Assembly (NCBI GenBank): GCA_035476575.1 | Contig: DATILL010000100.1 | Location: 1-64,000, forward strand | Origin: DATILL01 sp035476575 | GTDB lineage: Bacteria; Actinomycetota; Actinomycetes; Mycobacteriales; JACQDL01 | DNA length: 64,000 nt | Direction: 5' to 3' | Shown here: positions 9,047-18,950 of the stretch, piece by piece | Numbering within the stretch: the first letter of the stretch is position 1 | How the letters are laid out: each line of letters begins with the position of its first letter | Program-made: the position numbers and the translations under genes | Notes under the pieces: model-generated | The model's database searches: none | The model's input: the letters and a program-made list of their open reading frames with translations, nothing else | Told to the model about the DNA's origin: nothing

Positions 9047-9083
9047 TCCCCGCCATTCTACGGGATTGGCGGGGATTTTTCTT
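9047..9083 (+). terminator. classical intrinsic terminator with T run
   Basis: TCCCCGCCA (9047-9055) pairs with TGGCGGGGA (9067-9075) around an 11-base loop, followed immediately by TTTTTCTT. This is an unusually textbook rho-independent terminator for high-GC DNA. About 30 bases later come GGAGGA and a TTG opening an 11-codon frame (9118-9153). The terminator could therefore end an upstream transcript or act as an attenuator. Confidence 0.8.
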
Positions 9084-9153
9084 GCGTTCGAGAACTTTTG
9101 AGATCGGAGGATCTACCTTGACAGGGACGGCCGAGTCGCTAGTCGACGAGTAA

Positions 9154-10116
9154 TGTCGTCCTGTTAGCTGCACGCGATCGGGAGAATTTCACCGGCTTGC
9201 CAAGGGAGCACGGTCATTCGGCTGAGCGGGTGCCGCGAGCCGTCCGTAGGTTTGAAATCATGTGTTTCGGGCTCGTCTGGCGATCTCCATCAACGAGGCG
9301 TTCGGACCGCCGCCACGGTCGGGGGTGTGCCTAGCGCTGTCAGTCTGCCTTGATTGGCGATTGTGCCAGATGCCAAGGAAATTAGGCCCTGTACGGGTCC
9401 GGTCACTCGATGTGGTCTATTCGGCGCCGGAGGAGCCAACTCCACAGGCGGAGAGAAAGTACGAATGGCTATGCGAGAGGGCCGGGCGGCGCTGTTAGTG
9501 CTAGGCTGGCGTTCAGTGGCAAGGCCACCAATCTGGCTGACCGGGAGTTCGGCTTGGCTGTTGGGTAGTTGGGTCTGGACCGTGGGCGCGCAGACCGACG
9601 ATGACGTCCTACCCCGTCGAACCACCACTGGCGGGGTCCACCGGGAGCGCACGTTCGCCTGGGTACGCGCGAGGCGACGGTGCGAGCCGCATCGCGTCGC
9701 CCAAGATGACCCTCGCACTGCCGGTCGGACCGAGAAGGACCACGACTGGGGGGCGAGCAAGTACCACGCGATGACGCGGGTCCGGGATCGTCAGGTTGTC
9801 GACGATCACCCAGGACCGTGATGTCGGAGTTGTACCGCTGTGGCTCCATGTCATCGTTCAGCCAACCACCCCGATACCCACCCCCGGCCTGGCCCGGTTG
9901 CCCGGCTGACCATGAGTAGCCGCCCGACCGGGTCCAGGATGATCACGTTCGCGCTCGGTATACGAATGCTCACTTAATGCACCCTCCCAGGCACTTGACG
10001 TGCCCGCCGTTGCCACTCACCGTTCATGCTGTGACGGTGCCACCCAATATGCCCACGCTGCGCGTGCCGAGTCTGGTCTCCAGCAACTGGCGGTGCTCTG
10101 GGTCGATGGATCGGAA
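9154..10116. other. about 960 bases with no convincing gene
   Basis: Base composition here is visibly lower in GC than the flanks. Several short frames exist on both strands, for example a 42-codon frame at 9370-9498 (MPRKLGPVRVRSLDVVYSA) and a minus-strand frame near 9609-9854. None has a ribosome site plus family resemblance. The tract looks like degraded or foreign sequence. Confidence 0.5.
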
Positions 10117-10575
10117 ATGACCATGCGGCCTGATGGCAGCGGAGTTCGCGTCTCGCGGGACGACAACCGGTCCTCCACGGCGTCGGAACCGGGTCCGTCG
10201 CAGAGGCTGACACCGTCCCGCACGGGTCGAGCTCTGCATCCTGCACAGCCGGACACGACTCCGCCGGGAAGCTGGATAGAATTGATTTGCGAAGTCCGAA
10301 GATGGTCATTCGTTGAGCTGGCGAAGAGCCTGCTGGCTGTGTGCGTGCCACTTGCCTTGTTTCTTCTTGGCATCGCCCTGGTCGTGCACCTGCTTCCCGA
10401 GTCTGGCGGGATCTCCACCGTCCTGGCAGGTCTAGTTGGCGGTGGAAGTGTGGGCGCCGTAAAGGCGGCTGTGTCTGTCCGCCGAAAGCCCATTGGCTGC
10501 GAACCTATCGTTGATGACGACTTGTCAGCTCCCCGCTCCAGTGAACTAGGCTGTCGACCACATGAGGACCAGTGA
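10117..10575 (+). CDS. small membrane protein of unknown function
   Basis: 152 residues from ATG 10117 (GGATCGGAA just upstream). A polar, Ser/Thr-rich N-terminal half is followed by two hydrophobic segments (SLLAVCVPLALFLLGIALVV and a glycine-rich GISTVLAGLVGGGSVGAVKA) and a charged tail. Codon use is less GC-biased than in neighbours, in keeping with the accessory character of 9154-10860. It converges on the minus-strand gene 10505-10810 with a 71-base overlap. No family recognised. Confidence 0.5.
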   Translation: MTMRPDGSGVRVSRDDNRSSTASEPGPSQRLTPSRTGRALHPAQPDTTPPGSWIELICEVRRWSFVELAKSLLAVCVPLALFLLGIALVVHLLPESGGISTVLAGLVGGGSVGAVKAAVSVRRKPIGCEPIVDDDLSAPRSSELGCRPHEDQ

Positions 10576-10810
10576 CGCAGGAGACTGTCGTTATGACTGC
10601 CGCGGCGGTTAGGAGCACTAGTACCTCATGTGAACCGACCAGCCGAGCGGCAACTACACCTGTGAGCAGAGCTGTCAGCCCAGAGACGACGCTGAAGATC
10701 GCCTCGACGAACCTCGTTCGTCGAACTTTGGATACTGAACTGTCCAGCGCCACGTGACAGGACTCTACGGCGCATACTGTCGCTCGCAAACCCGAACGAC
10801 TCAGATTCAC
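10505..10810 (-). CDS. small two-segment membrane protein of unknown function
   Basis: Up to 101 residues. Two hydrophobic segments (about FVEAIFSVVSGLTALLTGVV and VLVLLTAAAVITTVSCV) are separated by a short polar turn, with a charged C-terminus. GTG at 10810 gives the longest form; an in-frame GTG at 10753 is equally possible, and neither has a clear ribosome site. Codon use is lower in GC than the core genes. It overlaps the tail of the opposite-strand gene. Unknown function; possibly part of the same accessory insertion. Confidence 0.45.
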   Translation of the reverse strand: MNLSRSGLRATVCAVESCHVALDSSVSKVRRTRFVEAIFSVVSGLTALLTGVVAARLVGSHEVLVLLTAAAVITTVSCVTGPHVVDSLVHWSGELTSRHQR

Positions 10811-10882
10811 TCTGCCATGTCTCTACTCGCTAGCCCCCCAGCAACTGGTGACAGCTTGTCGCTACAGGCAAGCACGGGCACG

Positions 10883-13026
<2,144 letters not shown>

Positions 13027-13030
<4 letters not shown>

Positions 13031-14316
13031 GCCGATCCCCCCTCGCCCTGCCCGGCGTAGGCCGGGTTCTCCCAGATCACGCTGCCGCCCATGCCGATCC
13101 CGATGCACATGGTGGTCAGCCCGTAGCGCACCTCAGGATGATCCTCGAACTGCCGCGCGAGCTGCGTCATCAGCCGTACGCCGGACGACGCCAGCGGGTG
13201 GCCGACCGCGATGGCACCGCCGTAGGCGTTGACCCGCGGGTCGTCGTCAGCGATGCCGAAGTGGTCCAGGAACGCCAGCACCTGGACGGCGAACGCCTCG
13301 TTGACCTCGAACAGCCCGATGTCCTCGATGGACAGCCCGGTCGTGGCCAGCACCTTCTCGGTGGCCGGCACCGGCCCGACGCCCATCACCTCCGGCTCGA
13401 CCCCGGCGAAGGCGTACCCGACCAGCCGCATCCGCACCGGCAGGCCGAGCTCGCGGGCTACCGGCTCGGCCGCCACGATGCAGCCGGTGGCGCCGTCGTT
13501 CAGGCCGGCGGAGTTGCCGGCGGTGACCCGGCCGTGCGGGCGGAACGGCGTCTTCAGCCCGGCCAGGATCTCGACCGTGGTGCCCGCCCGGGGCGGCTCG
13601 TCCCGGCTGGCCACCCCCCAGCCGAGCTCGACCGACCGGGTCGCCATCGGCACCAGGTCCGGCCCGATCCGGCCCTCGGCCACCGCCTTGGCGTACTTCG
13701 CCTGGCTGTTCGCGGCGTAGGCGTCGGCGCGCGCCTTGGTCAGCGCGGGGAAGCGGTCGTGCAGGTTCTCCGCGGTCTGGCCCATCACGAGCGCCGAGGT
13801 GTCGACCACCTTCTCCGCGACGAACCGCGGGTTGGGGTCCACGCCCTCGCCCATTGGGTGCCGGCCCATGTGCTCGACGCCGCCAGCGATGGCCACGTCG
13901 TACGCTCCGAACGCGATGCCGCCGGCCACCGTGGTCACCGCGGTCATTGCTCCGGCGCACATCCGGTCGATGGAGTAGCCGGGCACCGACCTGGGCAGGC
14001 CGGACAGCAGGGCGGCGGTCCGGCCGAGGGTCAGCCCCTGGTCGCCGATCTGGGTGGTGGCCGCGACGGCGACCTCGTCCACCCGCTCCGGTGGCAGCTC
14101 GGGGTGCCGGCGCAGCAGCTCCCGGATGACCCGGATGATCAGGTCGTCGGCCCGTGTCTCGGCGTAGATGCCCTTCGGGCCGGCCTTGCCGAACGGCGTC
14201 CGGACGCCGTCGACGAAGACGACGTCCCGGACCAGGCGCTCCCGGGCTGGGCGCTCGCTGGCTAGGTGCTGGCTGGACTCGTGCTGCCTGGATGTGCGCG
14301 CGGTCGGTGTCGCCAC
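13027..14316 (-). CDS. fadA: acetyl-CoA C-acyltransferase (3-ketoacyl-CoA thiolase)
   Basis: Thiolase of 429 residues releasing acetyl-CoA at the end of each beta-oxidation turn; partner of the adjacent fadB product. Nucleophile Cys in the segment SIDRMCAGAMTAV, His in AIAVGHPLASSGVRL and the second Cys in TTMCIGIGMG. GTG at 14316 follows AGGAGCT at good spacing. The first 30 or so residues are extra compared with most thiolases, whose fold begins at DVVFVDGVRTPFGK. First gene of the leftward operon; a palindrome at 14400 lies upstream. Confidence 0.93.
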
Positions 14317-14399
14317 AGGTAGCTCCTGGGTGATGCGGATGGTTCGTGGTGATGAGGCGTCGGAGGCCGTGGAGCGGACAGGGTGCGACGATGGTCGCG

Positions 14400-14415
14400 G
14401 TTACTCATGGGTAAC
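14400..14415. promoter_or_regulatory. palindromic operator candidate upstream of fadAB
   Basis: GTTACTCATGGGTAAC is a 16-base near-perfect palindrome (arms GTTAC/GTAAC), 84 bases upstream of the fadA start. Such GTTAC-type dyads are typical binding sites of TetR-like repressors of fatty-acid degradation. The regulator itself is not in the window. Confidence 0.5.
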
Positions 14416-14487
14416 AAGAATCGTACCCGAGCGGGGCTGGTGGGTCGCCGCGCGGCCGACGTAATGTGCCCTGGGTCTCGTCTGCCG

Positions 14488-14505
14488 GGTTAGGCTAGCC
14501 TAACC
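14488..14505. promoter_or_regulatory. iron box (DtxR/IdeR-type operator)
   Basis: GGTTAGGCTAGCCTAACC is an 18-base perfect palindrome closely resembling the actinobacterial iron-box consensus built on TTAGG-CTAACCTAA. It stands just ahead of the remnant of an iron permease (14517-14702), which supports the reading. Confidence 0.75.
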
Positions 14506-14516
14506 TTTATCTGGTC

Positions 14517-14702
14517 GCCTTGTTGATCATGGCTCGGGAAGGCTTGAGGCCGCCCTGACCCTGGTCGCCGCCGCGACCGCTGACTCCGGCTGGCGGGTGG
14601 TGCTCGGCGCGGCCATCGGCATCGCGATCGCCGTCGGGCTCGGCGTGGCTGCCAACGTCTTCGGCCAGAAGCTGCCGATGAGGTGCGAGATCAGCCACAA
14701 GG
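14517..14702 (+). pseudogene. N-terminal remnant of an FTR1/EfeU-type iron permease, frameshifted and truncated
   Basis: Reading one frame gives LVALLIMAREGL and then, after loss of a single G near 14545, the next frame gives EAALTLVAAATADSGWRVVL and a second hydrophobic stretch (LGAAIGIAIAVGLGVAANVF). Joined, this reproduces the start of FTR1/EfeU proteins, including the iron-binding REGLE motif of the first membrane helix. The sequence ends abruptly at the neighbouring convergent gene, so only about 60 of some 280 or more codons survive. The iron box in front is intact. Family call from motif and position; no search was possible. Confidence 0.65.
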
Positions 14703-15377
14703 TTAGGGGTGGAAGCGGTAGCCCATGCCGGGCTCGGTCACCAGGTACCGCGGCGTGGTGGGGTCGGGCTCCAGCTTGCGGCGGAGCTGGGCCAGGTACA
14801 CCCGCAGGTAGTGGGTCTCCGAGCTGTACGCCGGCCCCCAGACCTCCTGCAGGAGCTGCCGCTGGCTGACCAGCTTGCCCGGGTGGCGGACCAGCACCTC
14901 CAGCAGATGCCACTCGGTCGGGGTCAGCCGCACCTCACCGGCCGGGGTGTGGACCCGCTTGGCCGCCAGGTCCACCGTGAACGCCTCGGTGCGCACCATC
15001 GGCGCGTCCTCGGTGAGCGTGGCCCGGCGCAGCGCCGCCCGCAGCCGGGCCAGCAGCTCGTCCATCCCGAACGGCTTGGTGACGTAGTCGTCGGCGCCGG
15101 CGTCCAGCGCGGCCACCTTGTCGGCCTGGGTCTCCCGGGCGGACAGCACGATGATCGGTGCCGAGCACCAGCCGCGCAGCCCGCGGACCACCTCGACCCC
15201 GTCCAGGTCGGGTAGGCCGAGGTCGAGGATCACCAGGTCCGGTGGCCGCCGGGCCGCGGTCGCCAGGGCGCTGGCGCCGTCCGCGGCGGTGTCCACGTCG
15301 TACTGCCGGGCCCGCAGGTTGATCCGCAGCGCGCGCAGGAGCTGGGGCTCGTCGTCCACGATCAGCACCCGGGTCAC
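14703..15377 (-). CDS. kdpE: KdpE-like response regulator
   Basis: OmpR-family regulator of 224 residues. Receiver domain with D8/D9, phospho-acceptor D52 (LVILDLGLPDLDGVEVVRGL) and K in DYVTKPFGMDELLARL; winged helix with LTPTEWHLLEVLVRHPGKLV and the C-terminal YLVTEPGMGYRF typical of KdpE. GTG at 15377 overlaps the kinase stop. KdpE normally activates the kdpFABC potassium pump, which is not in this window. Confidence 0.85.
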   Translation of the reverse strand: MTRVLIVDDEPQLLRALRINLRARQYDVDTAADGASALATAARRPPDLVILDLGLPDLDGVEVVRGLRGWCSAPIIVLSARETQADKVAALDAGADDYVTKPFGMDELLARLRAALRRATLTEDAPMVRTEAFTVDLAAKRVHTPAGEVRLTPTEWHLLEVLVRHPGKLVSQRQLLQEVWGPAYSSETHYLRVYLAQLRRKLEPDPTTPRYLVTEPGMGYRFHP

Positions 15378-16453
15378 CGGGGCACCGTCGTTCGGGCGAC
15401 GGGGAGCGTGATGGTCATGGTGAGCCCTCCGCCGGGTGTGTCGGACGGTGCGAGGGTGCCGCCCATGGCCTCGGTGAAGCCGCGGGCGATGGCCAGCCCG
15501 AGGCCGACACCACCACGGCGGTCGTCGAGCCGCTGGAACGGGGCGAACGCCCGGGCCCGGTCGGCCGCCGCGATCCCGGGACCGGCATCGACCACGGCCA
15601 GCCGGACCAGCCCGTCGGCGGCCCGCGCGGTGACCTGGACCGGCGTCCCGTCCGGGGTGTGCCGCCGGGCGTTGGTGAGCAGGTTCGCCACGGTCCGCTC
15701 CAGCAGCCCCGCGTCGGCCCGGACCAGCGGCAGGTCCTCCGCGACGCCGACCCGCACGTCGCCACCGCGTAGGTCCCCGCCGCGGATCTCGACCATCGCC
15801 CGGGCCACCACCTCGTCCAGCGCCACCGGGCGCAGCTCGACCGCCAGCACCCCGGCCTGCAGCCGGCTCATGTCCAGCAGGTTCGCCACCAGGCCGGCCA
15901 GCCGGTCGGCGGACTCCTCGATGGCGGCCAGGAGCTCCGCCGTGTCCGCCGCCGACCAAGCCACGTCGTCCTGCCGCAGGCTGGACACCGCCGCCTTGAT
16001 CCCGGCCAACGGCGTGCGCAGGTCATGGCCCACCGCGGCCAGCAGCGCCGTCCGCAGCTCCGCCGCCTGCCGGTCCCGGGCGGCCATGACCCGGCGCCGG
16101 GCAGCCAGCTCGACCACGGCAGCAACCGTGCTGGCCACCACGACGAAGACCACCAGGGCGATCACGCTGTCCCGCTGTTCGATCCGGAAGGTGTGGTACG
16201 GCGGCGTGAGGTAGAAGTTGGCCAGCCCGAACGACGCCACCGCGGCCAGCAGCGCCGGCCCGAGGCCGCCGGCCACGGCCACCGCGACCACCGCCAGCAG
16301 GTAGACCAGCAGCACGCTGGCCAGCGACAGCGCAGACCGGCTGGCCACCAGGGCGGCGGTCAGCGCCGGCAGCCCGAGCAGGGCCAGCGCCAGGCCGGTG
16401 ACCGTCCTGGCCACCGTCAGGCCGCCGCTCGACCGGGTCCCGTACCGCCGCAC
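15374..16453 (-). CDS. short KdpD-like sensor histidine kinase
   Basis: 359 residues. Four membrane segments (about 13-115) with the KdpD-specific DUF4118 signature (GLANFYLTPPYHTFRIEQRD), then HisKA with H143 (AVGHDLRTPLAGIKAAVSSL) and HATPase (VANLLTNARRHTPDG, GVGLGLAIARGFTEAMGG). It lacks the N-terminal KdpD sensor and universal-stress domains that make ordinary KdpD about 850-900 residues. GTG at 16453; no upstream frame continues the missing domains. Either a naturally short form or a truncated kdpD. Confidence 0.85.
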   Translation of the reverse strand: MRRYGTRSSGGLTVARTVTGLALALLGLPALTAALVASRSALSLASVLLVYLLAVVAVAVAGGLGPALLAAVASFGLANFYLTPPYHTFRIEQRDSVIALVVFVVVASTVAAVVELAARRRVMAARDRQAAELRTALLAAVGHDLRTPLAGIKAAVSSLRQDDVAWSAADTAELLAAIEESADRLAGLVANLLDMSRLQAGVLAVELRPVALDEVVARAMVEIRGGDLRGGDVRVGVAEDLPLVRADAGLLERTVANLLTNARRHTPDGTPVQVTARAADGLVRLAVVDAGPGIAAADRARAFAPFQRLDDRRGGVGLGLAIARGFTEAMGGTLAPSDTPGGGLTMTITLPVARTTVPR

Positions 16454-16522
16454 CGCCCCACTGTCACACGGCGCCGAGCTGCCACGGCACGCTGGTCACC
16501 ATCACCCCGCTGGGACAGCATC

Positions 16523-17749
16523 CTAACGAACACGCAGTGCGGCGCTGAGCAGCTCGGCGGTCAGCTCGATCTGCCAGGGCCGGGCGCCGTGGCCACGCAG
16601 CACCGCGCGGATCGCGGCCGGGCTGGTGTCGGGCGGTGGGGTCCAGGCCAGCCGGCGTACCACCTCGGGGGTCAGCAGGTTCTCCACCGGCATCCGCACC
16701 CGTTCGGCCAGCTCGCCCAGCCCGGCCCGGGCGCTGGCCAGCCGGGCCGCCGCCATCGGGTCCCGCTCGGCCCAGCGGCTGATCGGCGGCGGACCGTCGC
16801 TGGGCACGGTGTGCTGGGGGAGCGCGGAGTCGGGCAGGCCGCGGGCCTGGTGGAGCGCGGCGTACCACCGGCTGGCCAACCGCCGGTGGTGCCGCCCGCC
16901 GAAGACCGGCAACGTCTGCAGCTCCGCTGCGCTCTTCGGGTCGGCCAGCACGGCGGCGACGATCGCGCTGTCCGGCAGGATGCGGCCCGGCGCCAGGTCA
17001 CGGAGCTGGGCTAGGTCGTCGCGGGACTGCCACAGCGCCCGGATCGCGGCCATCTGCCGCCGGTTGCGGATCTTGTGCATCCCTGAGGTACGTCGCCACG
17101 GGTCGGTCCGGGGAGTCGGCGGCGGCGCGGCCAGCACCGCGGCGAACTCCTGCCGGGCCCAGTCCAGCTTCCCGGCCTCGACCAGCTCCCGCTCCAGCGC
17201 GTCGCGCAGGTCGAGCAGCACCTCGACGTCCAGCGCAGCGTAGTTCAGCCAGGGCTGGGGCAGCGGCCGGGTGCTCCAGTCCGCGGCGGAGTGGCCCTTC
17301 TCCAGCCGCAGCCCGAGCACCTCCTCGACCATCGAGCCCAGCCCGACCCGGGCGTAGCCGAGCAGCCGGCCGGCCAGCTCGGTGTCGAACAGCGAGCCCG
17401 GCCGCAGCCCCACCTCGGCGAGACAGGGCAGGTCCTGGGAGGCGGCGTGCAGCACCCACTCGGCGTTGGCGAGCGCGACGCCCAGCGCGGACAGGTCCGG
17501 CAACGAGATCGGGTCGACCAGCGCGGTGCCGGCCCCGGCCCGGCGGAGCTGTACCAGGTATGCCCGTTGGCTGTACCGGTAACCCGACGCCCGCTCGGCG
17601 TCGACCGCGACCGGCCCGGTCCCGGCGGCGTAACGGGACACTATGTCGGCCAGCGCGGCCCGGGTCGTGACAGGGTCAGGTACCCCATCGCGGGGCTCAA
17701 GGAGCGGGACGACCGGGTGCTCGGCGTCCAGCGTGGCCTCGGCGTCCAT
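16523..17749 (-). CDS. rnd: ribonuclease D-type 3'-5' exonuclease with HRDC domain
   Basis: 408 residues. The DEDD exonuclease domain starts with the acidic motif PVAVDAERASGYRYSQRAYL (Asp and Glu metal ligands), continues with LHAASQDLPCL and FDTELAGRLLGY, and is followed by an HRDC domain (about 215-300). Trims RNA 3' ends such as tRNA precursors. ATG at 17749 is preferred; the frame is open further upstream without a ribosome site. It lies between the KdpD-like gene and a LuxR-type regulator. Confidence 0.88.
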   Translation of the reverse strand: MDAEATLDAEHPVVPLLEPRDGVPDPVTTRAALADIVSRYAAGTGPVAVDAERASGYRYSQRAYLVQLRRAGAGTALVDPISLPDLSALGVALANAEWVLHAASQDLPCLAEVGLRPGSLFDTELAGRLLGYARVGLGSMVEEVLGLRLEKGHSAADWSTRPLPQPWLNYAALDVEVLLDLRDALERELVEAGKLDWARQEFAAVLAAPPPTPRTDPWRRTSGMHKIRNRRQMAAIRALWQSRDDLAQLRDLAPGRILPDSAIVAAVLADPKSAAELQTLPVFGGRHHRRLASRWYAALHQARGLPDSALPQHTVPSDGPPPISRWAERDPMAAARLASARAGLGELAERVRMPVENLLTPEVVRRLAWTPPPDTSPAAIRAVLRGHGARPWQIELTAELLSAALRVR

Positions 17750-17820
17750 GGGGGGGTGGCGGTCCGTACCGTCCGGCGGTCCGGGCACGACCTGAGGGAG
17801 GTCGCTGTGCGGACGCTGGC

Positions 17821-18522
17821 TCAGCGGATGACACCCGCCCGCATGACCATGGCGACCATCTCGGCCCGGTCACCGGTGCCCAGCTTGCGGGCGATCCGGG
17901 CCAGATGGCTCTTCACGGTCAGCGCGGACAGGTTGAGCGACTCGCCGATCTCCTTGTTGGACTTGCCGTCGGCAACCAGCCGGAGAACCTCGATCTCCCG
18001 GGCGGACAGCTCCGACACGCCACTTTCGGTAGGGCCGCCGCGTAGCCCGGCGGCCAGCAGTGACGCCACCGAGGGGTCGGCGTACACCCCGCCGTCGAGC
18101 ACCCGGCGGACACCGTCGGACACAACCGCTGGCGACGCGGACTTCAGCAGGTAGCCTTGCGCGCCGGCCACGAACGCGGCCCGCACCGAGTAGGGGTCGT
18201 CCGCGGCCGACAGCACGACCAGCCGGGGCCAACCCCCCGACCGCAGCTCCGCCAGCAGGTCCAGCCCGTTGCCGTCCGGCAGGCCTAGGTCGAGGATGCA
18301 CAGGTCACGCGGACCACTGGCGTGCGCCCGCGCCCGCGCCTCAGCGATGCTGGCGGCCTCCAGGATCTCGGTCGCCCCCATGGCACGTAGCCGGTTCACC
18401 ATGGACTCCCGCAACAGAGGGTGGTCGTCCACCACCATTGCGGTGAACGCGTCAGTGCGTTCGGTGGGCACCCCGTTGGGTGCGCTGTGGGTGATGGTCA
18501 CGTCTGAACCGTGTCCCTTCAT
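17821..18522 (-). CDS. LuxR/NarL-family response regulator
   Basis: 233 residues: receiver domain (acid pair in AMVVDDHPLL, phospho-acceptor D78 in LCILDLGLPDGNG, K in GYLLKSASP) and a C-terminal LuxR helix-turn-helix (LSAREIEVLRLVADGKSNKE, LTVKSHLARIARKLG). ATG at 18522 (GGCGACGAG upstream); the frame is open for 48 more codons but with unconvincing content. It is divergent from a group of three genes ending in a NarL-type kinase at 20345, its likely partner. Confidence 0.88.
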   Translation of the reverse strand: MKGHGSDVTITHSAPNGVPTERTDAFTAMVVDDHPLLRESMVNRLRAMGATEILEAASIAEARARAHASGPRDLCILDLGLPDGNGLDLLAELRSGGWPRLVVLSAADDPYSVRAAFVAGAQGYLLKSASPAVVSDGVRRVLDGGVYADPSVASLLAAGLRGGPTESGVSELSAREIEVLRLVADGKSNKEIGESLNLSALTVKSHLARIARKLGTGDRAEMVAMVMRAGVIR

Positions 18523-18768
18523 CTCGTCGCCTGCCACGACTGCCTCCCGTGGTCTCGGGGGGCGGCGACGATTCCAGCGCCCCCGCGCTGCCCCACGACC
18601 CTGTTCCGCACCGAACTCCAGCGAGGTCTGTCTAGAGGTACTCCGTTCGGGGTATTCTACGGCCACGCTCCGTCGTCGTGTCTTGGATTTGGGAAGACTA
18701 ATGTCGCGGGGTACCGGTGTGCCTGGCTCCTGCCCCGGAACTTTCTAGCTCCCAAGGGGGAGGACCAA

Positions 18769-18912
18769 ATGCGCAAGCGAGTGGTGCGGCTACTCGCGGC
18801 GGTGTTGCTCATCGTTGCCGGGGTGGCGGTGACAGCCGTCGCCGCGAGCGCCACCGGTGCCGACGACGGTGCCATCTTCACCAGTGTCCCCGATGCCGTC
18901 GGTTGGGACTGA
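18769..18912 (+). CDS. 47-residue secreted peptide
   Basis: A strong GGGGGAGGA ribosome site lies six bases before the ATG. The product is a basic start (MRKRVVRLL), a hydrophobic core (AAVLLIVAGVAVTAVAASA) with an AxA-type signal-peptidase site, and a mature tail of only about 18 residues (ATGADDGAIFTSVPDAVGWD). It is the first gene of a group whose next members are a membrane GAF protein and a histidine kinase. A peptide ligand or small lipid-facing factor is plausible; no family recognised. Confidence 0.7.
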   Translation: MRKRVVRLLAAVLLIVAGVAVTAVAASATGADDGAIFTSVPDAVGWD

Positions 18913-18950
18913 CACCCATGGTCGGGTTTGGACGGGAGATCCGATAGCGG

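Noticed and set aside
8950..9083. Cyclic-di-GMP or cyclic-di-AMP riboswitch
   Set aside because: A few bases (GCGAAAGC, CGGGTAACC) recall these classes, but the full consensus cannot be matched by eye; kept only as an unspecified leader candidate.
10000..10116. Upstream extension of the 10117-10575 gene (start at 10000)
   Set aside because: No ribosome site and poor composition; the ATG at 10117 with GGATCGGAA is better.
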